From: Thalassia testudinum
Taxonomy: Eukaryota > Streptophyta > Magnoliopsida > Alismatales > Hydrocharitaceae
Reading direction: 5' to 3'
Assembly: GCA_037157565.1 (NCBI GenBank)
Contig: JAZHRO010000022.1
Location: 3,348,001 to 3,412,000, forward strand
Length of the DNA: 64,000 nucleotides
The translations under genes were made by a program, and so were the position numbers. Position 1 is the first letter of the stretch, and each line of letters opens with the position of its first letter. Of this stretch, positions 37,693 through 48,895 are shown piece after piece. Below the pieces are notes generated by a model, which searched no databases, was not told the origin of the DNA, and saw only the letters and a program-made list of their open reading frames with translations.

Positions 37693-38968
37693 TGATGGGG
37701 GTGCGCTTCGCAAATTTAAATCGGGGTTTGGAGGACCCATTGTCGTAGCTTGCAAAACACGTCTATTAGATAAAATTTATAACTGAAACTTGAAAAGTGA
37801 GTCTTGGGTTGAACACGGGGAGGCGAATGTTTGGTTTTATAAAAATCCACGCTTTGCTTTTATTTGTTTTTGGTTGTTTTTATCTTTTCTAATTTTTTTG
37901 GTATTTTACAAAAATCCGTGAGAGGACGACCACGGGATGCTCCATAAATGGGGATGAGAGGTGGGAAAACTATTTGATTTTCTACTCTAGAGGAGCATCC
38001 CGAGCTTGGGACAAGCTTTCTCTAGAGCCTTGGAGGTGGTGAGAGGAAGAAAGGAAGAGATGGTTTGGAATGGTGGTGGGTAGGTCCTTTTATAGTGGAG
38101 GAGGAAAAACAAATTCGCATCTGGGTCATTACTGACGTCCATAAACGTTGCTACAGCTGTCACTGAAGATCCGCCCTTTAAATCCTCTTGTTGGCGCGCG
38201 TAGACCATTAGTGACAGTTGCAAGTGTCACTAATGGTGTTCGTCACTGAAGATTCGGGCCCGCTCCGCTGGCATGCGCATTGCATGCTGCGCGCTCCACG
38301 CGCTCATGCTCCCCGCGCTTTGCGTGCGCGCGCGTGCTGGCATGTGCTGCACTGCTGCTGTGCTTGGCTACGTTGTACGTGGTGCGCTACTGCTGCGCGC
38401 GGCTGCGCTGTTGCGGCTATGGCTGTGCGTGGTGCACTGCACGCAGCTACGGCTGGGTGCGTGCGTTGCTGCTGGCCCACGTTGGGTGGCCTGGATGGCA
38501 CCACGTGGCACCATTTGGGCCGTCCATTCTTGTTTCTTTTGTAGAGGGTGCCACAGTGCTCAGATCGAGATGATTCTCACCCTGCTGGATTGCGATCGTT
38601 ACTCTGGATCCATCCATTTGGTTGGATTTTCCATCTGAAACCTGTATGGATGTCGCATTGTCCCCTCGCCGTTGATCTTCCTCGAACTTTGTACGATACT
38701 ACGATTCTCCGATTTAGATGATTTCAGAGATGTTAAACTCCGATCGTCGTCGTAATCAGATCCGTTCGGTCCGATCATCCATCCGAGGCCTTGAAATAAG
38801 TCTTCTTCTCTCCTAACCATAAAAAGGACCTAATTAACCTAAAATATATACAAGTACTCTAAATGCAAAATGATGCATGTTATGTAATATTTATAACATG
38901 AAATGCAAATCTAAGCCTAGGAACATGAATGAATAGGCATTTTAACTTAAATAGATGTGTCTATATCA
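37693..38968 (-). repeat. Element N 3' LTR with internal deletion
   Basis: It runs TGATGGGGGTGCGC...TCTATATCA. Compared with the 5' LTR it lacks about 300 bp: after GGTATTTTA near 37910 it jumps to the GTGAGAGGACGACC region. The TATA box is on the minus strand at 38087-38095. The conserved U3 block is at 38485-38640. Confidence 0.9.
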
Positions 38969-39005
38969 TACCCCCTTGCCTATCTTTTGCTAGTCCCTAG
39001 CAAAA
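38969..39005 (-). promoter_or_regulatory. Pre-PPT motif and polypurine tract of element N
   Basis: The minus strand reads GCTAGGGACTAGCAAAAG, then ATAGGCAAGGGGGTA, then the LTR. It is nearly the same as in Y. Confidence 0.7.
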
Positions 39006-40491
39006 TTAAACTATATGCTATGTATAAAAGTAGAGTTAGGATTAGATTGCTTAGGCCTAGGTCATTTATTAATAATAGAAAATTTCAACTAAGGTCCTAA
39101 ACTATAAAGACTCAACAGTACCTGGGTGTCTGCCAGAATGTAGACCACCAAAATCCTTGCCCTATTTGAAAAGGAAAAATACATTTTTTATTTTTCTTCT
39201 TTTCTAATTTTTTTGTACTTTTGGAGTTTGAGAGTTCCGGGATAACTTTTTACGGCTACCCGACCCGCCCAAGACTCGAAAAGGACTCTAAGTGCTAAGC
39301 ATCTTGTGAAAATAGTGAAAGTCTCACTAGACATTCGTTAAAACGGACTTCGGGTTTCTACGACCCTAAGTGACCTTGCCTAGAGGTTTATCTTTTCGAT
39401 CGATAGCTTTCTTCCTACTTGTTTTATTTATGGGGTCAACACAAGGGTGAACTCAGTGTATATCTCGATTTATTCTGCTTCCCCACTTCTTCCCTAAGTA
39501 TTTTGGAAATTATTGTGCATTTTTTTGTTAGCTGGATTCTGGACAACCAACCGATGAGCTGTTACCACCGACAACTTACTAGCCATACTCGTGCGATGAA
39601 GTGTGGTTTTATATTTTTTTCTCATTTTTCTTTCTTTTTATTTATTTATTTATTTTTAAGTAGGTGGCTTTCCTGATATAAGATTTACCTAAAGGCAGTA
39701 CAATGAAAATGGTCTTGTGATTGGGCTCTAGACAACTGGCCGATGAGCTGTTACCACCGACAACTTGCCAGTCATACCACCCTAGATAGTTCATTAGCTA
39801 CCAAATTTCTGAAGAAACCGCCGAAAAGTGAGTTAGTGCAAAAAATGTGTGTAGATGCTTAGGTTTAAAGTCTCCCAAATCAAAGGGCGAGTTGATAAGT
39901 TGCATACTTATCATCCCAATTTACTAGCCAAATTAAAAATAAATTTGAATTGGCGAGGACTCGAGACTAAGTCCACATTCTAGTTGACACCCGGGCTAAT
40001 TAAGCCCGAAGACCTGAAGAGTTTAAGTATTTAGGTCCTATCGTATCATTTCCTAAAGTTTATAACTTCCAGATGCCTAAGTTTTCTTCTCCTAATTCTT
40101 CTTTTTTTTATGTTTTTGAATTTTCAATTTTTTCTCTTTTTTTAAAGAAACTAAAAGAAATTCTACGAAGTTAACAAAATGATTTTAGGATTAAGTATCC
40201 ACCCCCATGCCTAAATAATGCAATGTCCTCATTGTAAAAATAAAGACATGAAAAGGGCAGAGTAAACAGAATATCACCTGAACATCGTGAGGATTTCGAT
40301 CAGCTCCGCGGAGAATGTGAAATATAAACATGTGCTAAATTTAATACCTTCAGCTAGGCATAAAATACATACAAGGAAGAAATTGAGAATTCACAAGTGC
40401 GGGTTAGAATCAAAATAAAAATATTGATTCTCAGACCCGCCAACAGAAGATGTCCACAGGCGTGGATCAGATTATGATGCAGACCCATGCC
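39006..40491 (-). other. Conserved non-coding 3' region of element N
   Basis: It holds the doubled block (about 39538-39595 and 39722-39780), T-rich spacers, and the dyad with G-run at 40198-40232. The order is the same as in X and Y. No ORF is supported. Confidence 0.6.
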
Positions 40492-42078
40492 CTAAGGTCG
40501 AGTGGTTGTTAGGTTCTGGATGAAAATCACCCAGAATCGAAGGTTGCTGTGTTTGTGAGGTCGAGCCTGTGGTTTAGTGGTGTGCAACCCAAGACCAAAG
40601 TGTCGGACAACGGGTAAAGATGATTCAATAGGTGCGGTTGTCCACTTAACATCTAGCTCAGAAAAATAATCAGTTATTTCGTGCTTGGGTTGCACGTGAA
40701 AGATATTGTAAGGGTCTTGGTAGAAAGTAGGTCGCTTTAGGTCAATAGGAACCCTTAGATCCAAACTTGTTTTTCCCTCAAAATTAACCTCCCAAATTTT
40801 CATTTCAACATTCCTATCCTCCAACATCAAGTGCTCAGGTTTCAGGACCTCTAGCATACTGTTCACCGCATAAGATTTACCCAAGTCCAGAAATTGTGGC
40901 TGACTTAGAATTGACTTGGGTACAATGATTTCCAAATCAAAATCAATCCCTTTGGGGTGTGGTTGAGGAATGGGGCTATTGATTGAATCTTCTAGTAAAT
41001 GAGGATTCGAATCCTCCAAGTTAGCCTCAACTGAATCCAAATCTTCAATAATTGGGCTATCAAACAGTTCGTCATATTCCTCAAGCCTGTTTGTCTCACA
41101 AAAATCATCTTTCTTACGCTTAAGTGAGACTTCACTAAGAGATTCTTCACCCTCAGAGTCAAAGAATCCATGATCCTCATTTATATATGTCTCAAAATTG
41201 ATTGTCATTTCTTGGTTCAAAGAGACATATTTTTCCTCACTCCCTAGCTCGGGGATCTCAGGTGAATCAATTGGTTCGTCCTCAATGGGTTGCTCTAGCC
41301 CAACCTAGTCATCCTCGGTCTTAGAAAATGTATCCCCCCCGATAGGCGCCTGAGCGGGTTTAGACATTAGCTCTCCTGAAGAGGGTTCATCTTGAGAATC
41401 ATTCCAAGATTTGACTAGGGCAACCACAAATTTCATCCTCAACCTCGACAATTTCCCAAGAAGAAACTCACCCAGGTGCCTATCCCTAACACTTTGGAGC
41501 AAATCCAATAAAGAGCTATTCAGCTCATCGATCATTTTTATCATAGGCTCCAATGCTTCAGTGCATGGTGTTGGTTGGGCTTCTAAAGATTGTATGGTGT
41601 TCCTCAAGTTAGCCAACACCCTGTCTTGGATCTGGTTCACTTGAACCGACTGGTTCGGTTCAGGGTTGGGTGGGTTTGGGTTCATTCTAGGGGAGTCAAG
41701 ATATTGAGGTTCTCGGGTTCCTCCCTGATAGTATGTCATCTTGGGTTGTTAAAAGAATGGTGACGACCTATATTCAGCATAATTTTGGGGAGGGTAAGTG
41801 TTATAATCAACATATCCTTTATGGTTGTAGATCTAGTTAGGTTGATCATCAAAGGGTGGAGATCTATAATCATAGTAGATCTGGGAAGGATAGTAATCAT
41901 AGTCTTGTTATCCAGGGTTAGACCCTGAGCACTGAGGTTTGGATTCGTATCCCCAATCAAAGTCATCCCGGCTAGTGGATGGGTAATTACAAGTCAAGTT
42001 AGAATAGTAATCATCTTGGGGATAAGTAGTGGTAGGAGGATAGGATGGGAAATGCGTGTAAGAAGTGGAAGGATACAT
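40492..42078 (-). pseudogene. Element N ORF: Tyr/Ser/Pro-rich N-terminus, acidic C-terminal half
   Basis: The ATG at 42078 starts MYPSTSYTHFPSYPPTTTYP. The first 120 residues have the Tyr/Ser/Pro-rich character and the YDYRSPPF-type repeats of the X protein, broken by stops at about 41910 and further left. LRNTIQSLEAQPTPC (near 41590) and LGEFLLGKLSRLRMKF (near 41450) are close matches to X and Y. From 41220 to 40492 the frame is open for 242 codons: acidic (INEDHGFFDSEGEESL), then LKRPTFYQDPYNIF and VVRHFGLGLHTTKPQARP. No known domain is recognised. The conserved hydrophobic C-terminal motifs in three elements argue that a protein was once selected. Confidence 0.75.
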
Positions 42079-43315
42079 GGTGAAGTAAGGAGAGAAATCA
42101 GAAGAGAGAAAGGTACCCTGCAGTACAATCAATCAACCCTATCCTTATGTGGGTAGCCTAAAGACTTATAGACTCCTAGGACTCATCTTGAGATTATAAA
42201 CGATTTAGTCTACTTTTATCCGATCAATCCAACTAGTTAGAAGGAGGACTGAGGAGAAGGTTCTTCCTTTGACTTGCGCCTCCGGTTCCTAGTGTACCCC
42301 CCAACTGCGGTTGTTTGACGCTACTCCCCTAGATAGACATCAGATGGACCAGCAGAAGCAGACTAATCGAAAAAAATCTCAGTTTAAGCCCCGAAGAGCA
42401 AATCAATCCTTAAGGCCAACGTCTACTCGGTTTTAATTAGGCTTGGGATGATTGTGCTCTTGGAATGTGATGGGCCCTTTAGATGGGTTGTGCCCTTAAT
42501 GATTAGTTAAAATGTGTGTGCGTGCACAACTAGGGTTTGCAAACAAGGTTATTTGATAATGTGTCTTTTAGGGTTTAACCTTGTTTAGTAGCTTTTAGGG
42601 TTTAATCTTAGGTATATTCATTCAAGTTTAGGAGAACACTCCAAGTTTTGCAAGCACTGGTGATGATATTTTCCTCTAGAAATCAGAGAAAAAATGTCGA
42701 GTGCCTGGTTCAGCCCTAAGAATCAACCCTAAGTGGCAAGCTACTTGATGCATCGCTTTTAATTTGAGTGGTGCGGCCCAAACAAATCAATCAATTGGCT
42801 TATTCGCACCACAGATTAAGGCACACAATGTCTTAGCCTAATCAAATTTCTACTCATTTATTTTGAGTTGAAGTGTACCGGGTCCACAGGTTAGATCCTA
42901 GTTAAGTGGTAGAATCAAAGTGGAGTGGTGCGCCTTAAGTCGAGAGTTGTGGGTGTTAAGGTGTGTCTCTTTCAGAAAATCCCACAATCAGGTAACACTT
43001 TTTTTTATTTTTTATTTTATTTATGTAGATGGCGAGGTGAGTGGAGGTGGCAAACAAACAGCCAAATCTATCCTAGGGTTTATAAAAAGCACCTAAGTTG
43101 ATTTGGGTTTGAGTTATTAGATTATGGAATGAAAACTAAGGTGGGGGTGGTGTGGGGGACACTTACAGAACCTTCATTCGCACTTTTCTCCAATCTAACC
43201 ACTTTGGCTTGCCTCAGAAGAGTACCTGCAATCACAGTGAGATCAGAGAAAAAGTGAGATAAAAGTTAGGTAAGGCGGAAAAAAAACACGGAAAAAAAAA
43301 CCAAAGAGCATTGCC
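42079..43315 (-). other. 5' leader of element N
   Basis: This non-coding sequence is similar to 45264-46470 in Y read the other way. A CTGTGATTGCAGGTACTC string (minus strand, about 43220-43238) resembles a 3' splice site. Confidence 0.55.
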
Positions 43316-43333
43316 TCCCAGGCAACGATGCCA
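43316..43333 (-). promoter_or_regulatory. Primer-binding site of element N (tRNA-Asp type)
   Basis: The minus strand reads TGGCATCGTTGCCTGGGA, with three mismatches to the tRNA-Asp complement and a TTT spacer to the LTR. Confidence 0.8.
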
Positions 43334-43336
43334 AAA

Positions 43337-44897
43337 TGATGGGGGCACGCTTTGCGAATTTAAATCTGGGTTCGGAGGACCCGTCGTCGTAGCTCGCAAA
43401 ACACGTCTATCAGATAAAATTTATAACTGAAACTCGAAAAGTGAGTCCCAAGTCGAATACGGGGAGGCGAATGTTTGGTTTTATAAAAATCCATGCTTTG
43501 CTTTTATTTGTTTTTGGTTGTTGTTTATCTTTTCTAATTTTTTTGGTATTTTTAGCAAGCAAGAGATTCGGTCGATGAAAACTTTATCTACTTGCAAAAA
43601 TATAAGAGAGGGAGAGGGAGAAAGAGGGAGAGAGAGAAACAATCATCTATTCATGAACAACTGTTTGTTACAACTATGAAAGACGGAAAACTACACCACG
43701 AAAGTGAAAAAAGATAGAATGAGGTGAGAGAAATCCCCCTCGATGGTTGCTCGGAGGATGACTCGCTCTGACGATGCCTGGGGGAAGGTGGTGAGGAGCG
43801 GGACGAGGGAGGATGGAGTCGGAGGATGGAGGATGGGGCAGGACGACGTTGCGGTGGGGATCTTCTTCCCGAAGGGTGGTGAGAGGACGGTCACGGGGTG
43901 CTCCATGAATGGGGATGAGGGGAGGGAAAACTATTTGATTTTCTACTCTAGAGGAACATCCCGAGCTTGGGACTAACTCTCTCTAGAGCCTTGGAGGTGG
44001 TGAGAGGAAGAAAGGAAGAGATGGTTTGGAATGGTGGTGGGTAGGTCCTTTTATAGTAGAGGAGGAAGAACAAATTCGCATCTGGGTCATTATTGACGTC
44101 CATAAACATTGCTGCAGTTGTCACTGAAGATCGCCCTTCAAATCCTCTTACTGGCATGTGCAGACCATTAGTGACAGCTGCAAGCGTCACCAAAGGTGCA
44201 CGTCACTGAAGATCCATGCCCGCTCTACTGGCGCCCACCGTGTTGGCGTGCGCATTGCGCACTGCACGCTTCACGCGCCCGTGCTCCCCGCATCTTGCGT
44301 GCTCGCGTGCTGGCATGCGTTGCGTGGCTGCGTTGTGCGCGGTGGGCTATTGCAGCTATGGCTGTGCGTAGTTGCGGCTGTGCACATGCGCTACTGCTGG
44401 CCGACGTTGAGCAGCCTGGATGGCGCCACGTGGTGCCATCTAGGCCATCCATTCTTCTTTCTTTTGTAGAGGGTGCCATGATGCTCAAATCAAGATGATT
44501 CCCACGTTGCTGGATTGCGATCGTTGCTTCGGATCCATCTATATGGTCGGATTTTCCATCCGAAACCTGTATGGATGTCACATTGCCCCTTGGCCGTTGA
44601 TCTTCCTTGGACTTCGTACGATGCTACAGTTCTCTGATCTAGATGATTTCAGAGGCGTTAGACTCCGATCGTCGTCTTAATTAGATTTGTATGGTCCGAT
44701 CATCCATCTCAGGCTCTGAAATAAGTCTTCTTCTCTCCTGACCATAAAGTAGACCTAATTAATTAACCTAAAATATATACAACTACTCTAAATGCAAAAT
44801 GATGCATGTTATGCAATATTTATAACATGAAATGCAAATCTAAGCCTAGGAACATGCATGAATAGGCATTTTAACCTAAATAGATGTGTTTATATCA
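43337..44897 (-). repeat. Element N 5' LTR
   Basis: The 1561-bp copy runs TGATGGGGGCACGC...GTTTATATCA. It has a purine-rich (AG)n tract at 43605-43640, a TATA box at 44048-44056 on the minus strand, the U5 box at 43438-43472 and the U3 block at 44410-44570. Confidence 0.92.
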
Positions 44898-44902
44898 TAG
44901 TG

Positions 44903-45242
44903 TAATTTTCCTGCTTTCATAATTGTAAAAAACATTCATGAGATAAATAGATGATTGTTTCTCTCTCTCTCTCTCCCTCTCTCTTATTTTTGCAAGTAAA
45001 AGTTTTCATCGACCTAATCTCTTACTTGATAAAAATACAAAAAAATTAGAAAAGATAAAAATGACAAAAACAAATAAAAGAGAAACGCGGATTTTCAAGA
45101 CCAAACATTCACCTCCCTGTGTTTGACCAAGGACTCACTTTTTGAGTTTTGATTATAAATTTTATTTGATAGACACGTTTTGCGAGCTACTACGACGGGT
45201 CCTCCGAACCCTCATTTTAATTCGCGAAATGCGTCCTCATCA
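44903..45242 (+). repeat. Element Y 5' LTR, second part
   Basis: This is the rest of the LTR after N, matching 55222-55564. It contains a (CT)n tract at 44958-44985, the U5 box at 45108-45140 and the end CCTCATCA at the PBS border. Confidence 0.9.
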
Positions 45243-45245
45243 TTT

Positions 45246-45263
45246 TGGCACCATTGCCGGGGA
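45246..45263 (+). promoter_or_regulatory. Primer-binding site of element Y (tRNA-Asp type)
   Basis: TGGCACCATTGCCGGGGA follows the LTR after a TTT spacer and has only two mismatches to the tRNA-Asp complement. It is the best-preserved PBS of this group in the window. Confidence 0.88.
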
Positions 45264-46470
45264 GGCAATGCTCTTTGATTTTTTTTTCTATCTTTTTCCG
45301 CCTTACCAAACTTTTATCTCACTTTTTCTCTGATCTTACTGTGATTGTAGGTAATCTTCTGAGGTGGGCTAAAGTGGTTAGATAGGAGAAAAGTGCGGAT
45401 GAAGGTTTTGTAAGTTTATCCTCACCACCCCCACCCACTAGTTCATTTCACCACACTAATAACTCAAACCCAAATCAACTTAGGTGCTTTTTATAAACCC
45501 TAGGATAGATTTGGTTATTTGTTTGTCACCTCCACTCACCTTACCCACACGCATATAAAAAAAATAAAAAAATATTATCTTCTTGTGGGATTTAACTGAA
45601 AGCTACACACTAAACACCCATAACTTCTCATCCTAAGGCACACAATCACATCGATTCTACCACTTAACTAGAATCTGACCTGTGGATTCGGTACACCTTA
45701 ACTCAAACACACAAATAAGTGAGTAGATAATTTGAATAGGTTAAACATCTTGTGTGCCTTAACTAAGTGGTGCAACAGGCCAGTTGATTGAGTTGTTTGG
45801 GCCGCACCACTCGAATTAAATTGATTCATCAAGTAGCTTGCCACTTAAGGTTGATTTTTAGGGCTGAACCAGGCACTCCACATTTTTTCTGATTTCTAAA
45901 GGAATACATCATCACCAGTGCTTGTAAAACTTGGAGTGTTCTACTAAACCGTGATTGAACTAACCTAAGGATTAAACCCTAAAAGACACATCATCAAATA
46001 ACCTTGTTTGCAAACCTTGGTTGTGCACGCACACACATTTTAACTGATCATTAAGGGCACAACCCATCTTAATGGCCCATCACATTCCAAGAGCACGATC
46101 ATCCCAAGCCTAGCTAAAACTGAGTAGACATTGGCCTAAAGGATTGATTCGCTCTTCGAGGCTTAGATAGAGATTTTTTTCTATTAATCTGCTTTTGCTG
46201 GTCCATCTGATGTCTAGCTAAGGGAGTAGCATCAAATGGCTGCGGTTGGGGGGTAAACTAGGAACCAGAGGTGTAAGCCAAAAAAAGAACCTTCTCCCCA
46301 GTCCCTCCTTCTAACTGGTTGGATTGACTGGATAAAAGTAGACCAAATCGTTTATAATCTCAAGATGGGTCCTGGGAGTGTAGGTCTTTAGGCTACCCAC
46401 ATAAGGATAGGTTTGGTTGATTGTATTGTAGGGCACCTTTTCTCTTCTCTATTTTTCCTCCTTTTCTACC
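45264..46470 (+). other. 5' leader of element Y
   Basis: This is a non-coding leader of about 1.2 kb. GTGATTGTAGGTAATCTTC at 45341-45359 is the Y version of the splice-acceptor-like string also seen in N and X. No ORF is supported. Confidence 0.55.
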
Positions 46471-46477
46471 ATGTATC

Positions 46478-48388
46478 TGACTAGTTGATTGTTCGCTTTA
46501 AAGTCGTTTGTAGTTTTATGTGGTTGAAAAATCGACTAATCAATATTTAGAAAGAAATAACCACTCGCAGAGGAGCGAGTCGTATCCACAGGGAGGCAAT
46601 GAGGCAATAATATTTCAATTATTTCGTATTCATTCAGTATCGTGAGAAATCCGTAGTTAAATCTGACATGAAATGTGATGGAAAGAAGATGCACAATATC
46701 TTGAAAACATAAGGGTAGATGTGCAATTTTTCCTCACTGAAATATTCAATAAACATGTGATGATTTTATGCAATTTTCCATTGACATGCATTAAAGAAAA
46801 TTTATGCACATTTAAATTCCAAAATCAATGTCAAACAACGTTAATTACAAAAGCTATGCAATTGTAAAAGAACTTGAGTATAAAGTTGCAAATTTTACCA
46901 CAATAAAATATTCATAAACAAAAATTCTTTTCCTAGTAATGGCATGAAATGTAATAACTAATTAACCCATTAACAGAGCATTTTACCTCTCTCCTCCTCG
47001 CGATCGGGAGAGAGGTTCAATCGAGGAGAGGTTTGCACAGGCGGGTGGATGAAGCGAGGCCGTCGCGATGGTGGCAGCTGCACGTCGAGTGGTGGTCGGA
47101 GTCGGCCGGGTGGAGCTCCGACGAAGGTGGCTGCAGGTGCTGTTGGCGGTGAGCGTGCATTGGCTGGAGGGCACGGGTGCGTGCTCTGTTGTTGGCGAAG
47201 TGCGGGTGCTACTGGTGTGGGAGGAGGGCGCTGCAGCTGGCGAGAGGCGTTGCTGCGCACCGGCTGGAGGCGTGGGAGCGCGCTCTGTTGTTGGCGAAGT
47301 GCGGGTGCTGCTGGCTGAAGGTGTTGGCGGAAGCGCTGCAGTGGGTGCGCAGGCGGGTGCACGCTCTGTTGGCGGTGAGGGCAGGTATTGCAGGCACGGA
47401 AGGAGGGCGTGTGCGGTTGTGTGGGTGCAGTTGCAGCTGGTGTGGGTGCGCAGGTGGTTGCGCGCTCTGTTGGCGTGGGTGTGTAGGAGGTGAGAGCGGG
47501 AGGAAGTGGCAGGTTCTTGAGTGCGGCTGAAGGTGAAGTGGCGAACGGTGGTTGCTGCTGAGTGGGGGTGGTGGCTTCAGACATGTGCGCAGGCTGGAGG
47601 GTGTGGAGATGGCACTGGAGGTGAAGTGGGCGGATGTGGTTGTGCGGGTGCGGCTGCAGGCGGTGAGAGAGGGTGCCTTTAAACGTCCGGGAAATTTCCC
47701 GGACGTCTTAACTAACTGAGAAGGTGATTGCACAGTGGTTGCGGCGGTGGTTGTTGGTGACGATGGCAAGGGAGATGCACGCTAAGGTGCTCACGGTAAT
47801 GTGAACGAGCTCTGGATGGCGGTGTGGCCTGTCACACCACACGCCCACGGTGGTGGAGACTCGTCGCCACGGTTGAGGCCGACGGTGTGGAATGGAAGTG
47901 AGATCTCTCTGCACAGTGGTGGGTCGGTGGTGGAGGCCTGCCTCGCTCAGCATCCTCTCTCCTTTTGTAGTGGCCTGCACAAATTTGAAATCAGCTGCCC
48001 GACCAGATCCAACACATCCGCTCCTCCTTGAATGGATTCTTCACTGCGACAGCTGGTGGCGTTGGAGTGGCAGCTAGCCGTTCCTGCAAGAAGAAGAATA
48101 AAGCAAATAATGTTAAAATATTATGGTTATTTATATACAAACCCTCAACTTTTATGTTAACCTAAATTAATACATGCAATGTACCTAATTGGTTAACTAA
48201 TTAGATGAATGTCATTCTAAGCTAATTCTAAATGCACTTAAAATATGAATGCAATGCATGGATTATGTAATTAAATTAAAAATATGAATTAATCTATTTA
48301 CATCCTAATTTATGCTAAATAAATGTTAGAATTAACCTAATGTCTAGGCACTTAAATACTTAAATAGCCCACAACTATGGGCTAATCA
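46478..48388 (-). repeat. Solo LTR L inside the Y ORF
   Basis: TSD GTATC lies at 46473-46477 and 48389-48393. The plus strand reads TGACTAGTTGATTG...GGGCTAATCA. The GAGTCGTATCCACAGGGAGG box at 46576-46595, near the left end, is the U5 box, so the LTR reads on the minus strand. A CTTCTTGCAGG string (minus strand) lies at about 48081-48091. The GC-rich middle holds a minisatellite and a 204-codon Pro/Ala/Ser frame (46970-47584, minus) that I do not call a gene. Length is 1911 bp. The U5 and GC-rich layout resemble element Z, but the ends differ. Confidence 0.88.
47145..47500. repeat. Minisatellite with 80-100 bp unit in solo LTR L
   Basis: The core GCTCTGTTGTTGGCGAAGTG and shorter variants (GCTCTGTTGGCG) recur at about 47182, 47281, 47363 and 47463, each followed by a G-rich stretch. 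Spacing is about 99, 82 and 100 bases. Confidence 0.7.
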
Positions 48389-48895
48389 GTATCCTTCCAC
48401 ATCCTACACTTATTTCACATCCTATCCTCCTACCACCACTTATCCCCAAGATGATTACTATCCCGACTTGACATGTAATTACCCATCCACTAGTCGGGGT
48501 AACTTTAATTGGGGATATGAATCTAGACCTCAGTGTCCAGGGCCTAAACAACAAGAGTATGATTACTATCCTTCCCAGAGCTACAATGATTATAGATCTC
48601 GATCCTTTGATGACAAAACTAACCCGATCTACAATCAAGAAGGATATGTTGATTATAACACCTACCTTCCCCAGTATTCCATTTAAAATAGGTCATCGCC
48701 ATTCTTTGAACAACCTGAAATGGCCTACTATCAGGGAGGGACCCGAGAACCTCGATATCTTGACTCCCCTAGATTTAACCTGAACCCACCCAAACTTGAA
48801 TCGAACCAGTTGGTTTAGGTGAACTAGTTCCAGGATAGGGTGTTAGCTAATTTGAGGAACACTATACAATCTTTAGAAGCTCAGCCAACACCAAG

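Larger units (their letters stand above)
37693..44897 (-). mobile_element. Element N: complete non-autonomous LTR retrotransposon nested in the Y 5' LTR
   Basis: TSD TAGTG lies at 37688-37692 and 44898-44902. The LTRs are 37693-38968 (3' LTR, with an internal deletion of about 300 bp) and 43337-44897 (5' LTR). The PBS is at 43316-43333 and the PPT at 38969-38980. The internal 4.4 kb carries the decayed ORF at 40492-42078 and no pol. The total is 7205 bp. Confidence 0.95.

Noticed and set aside
38218..38638. Three overlapping Cys/Ala-rich plus-strand frames near 38250-38600
   Set aside because: They lie in the GC-rich U3 of the N LTR, antisense to its promoter, and differ from the paired LTR at 44158-44500.
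43605..43640. AG-rich and CT-rich tracts (also 44958-44985 and 55281-55305) as regulatory GAGA elements
   Set aside because: They are variable microsatellites at the same place in related LTRs; nothing beyond composition supports a regulatory role.
46970..47584. A 204-codon Pro/Ala/Gln-rich minus-strand frame in solo LTR L
   Set aside because: It coincides with the minisatellite and GC-rich tract and long frames occur in several registers on both strands. Its last residues resemble the end of the Z frame only because the DNA there is shared.
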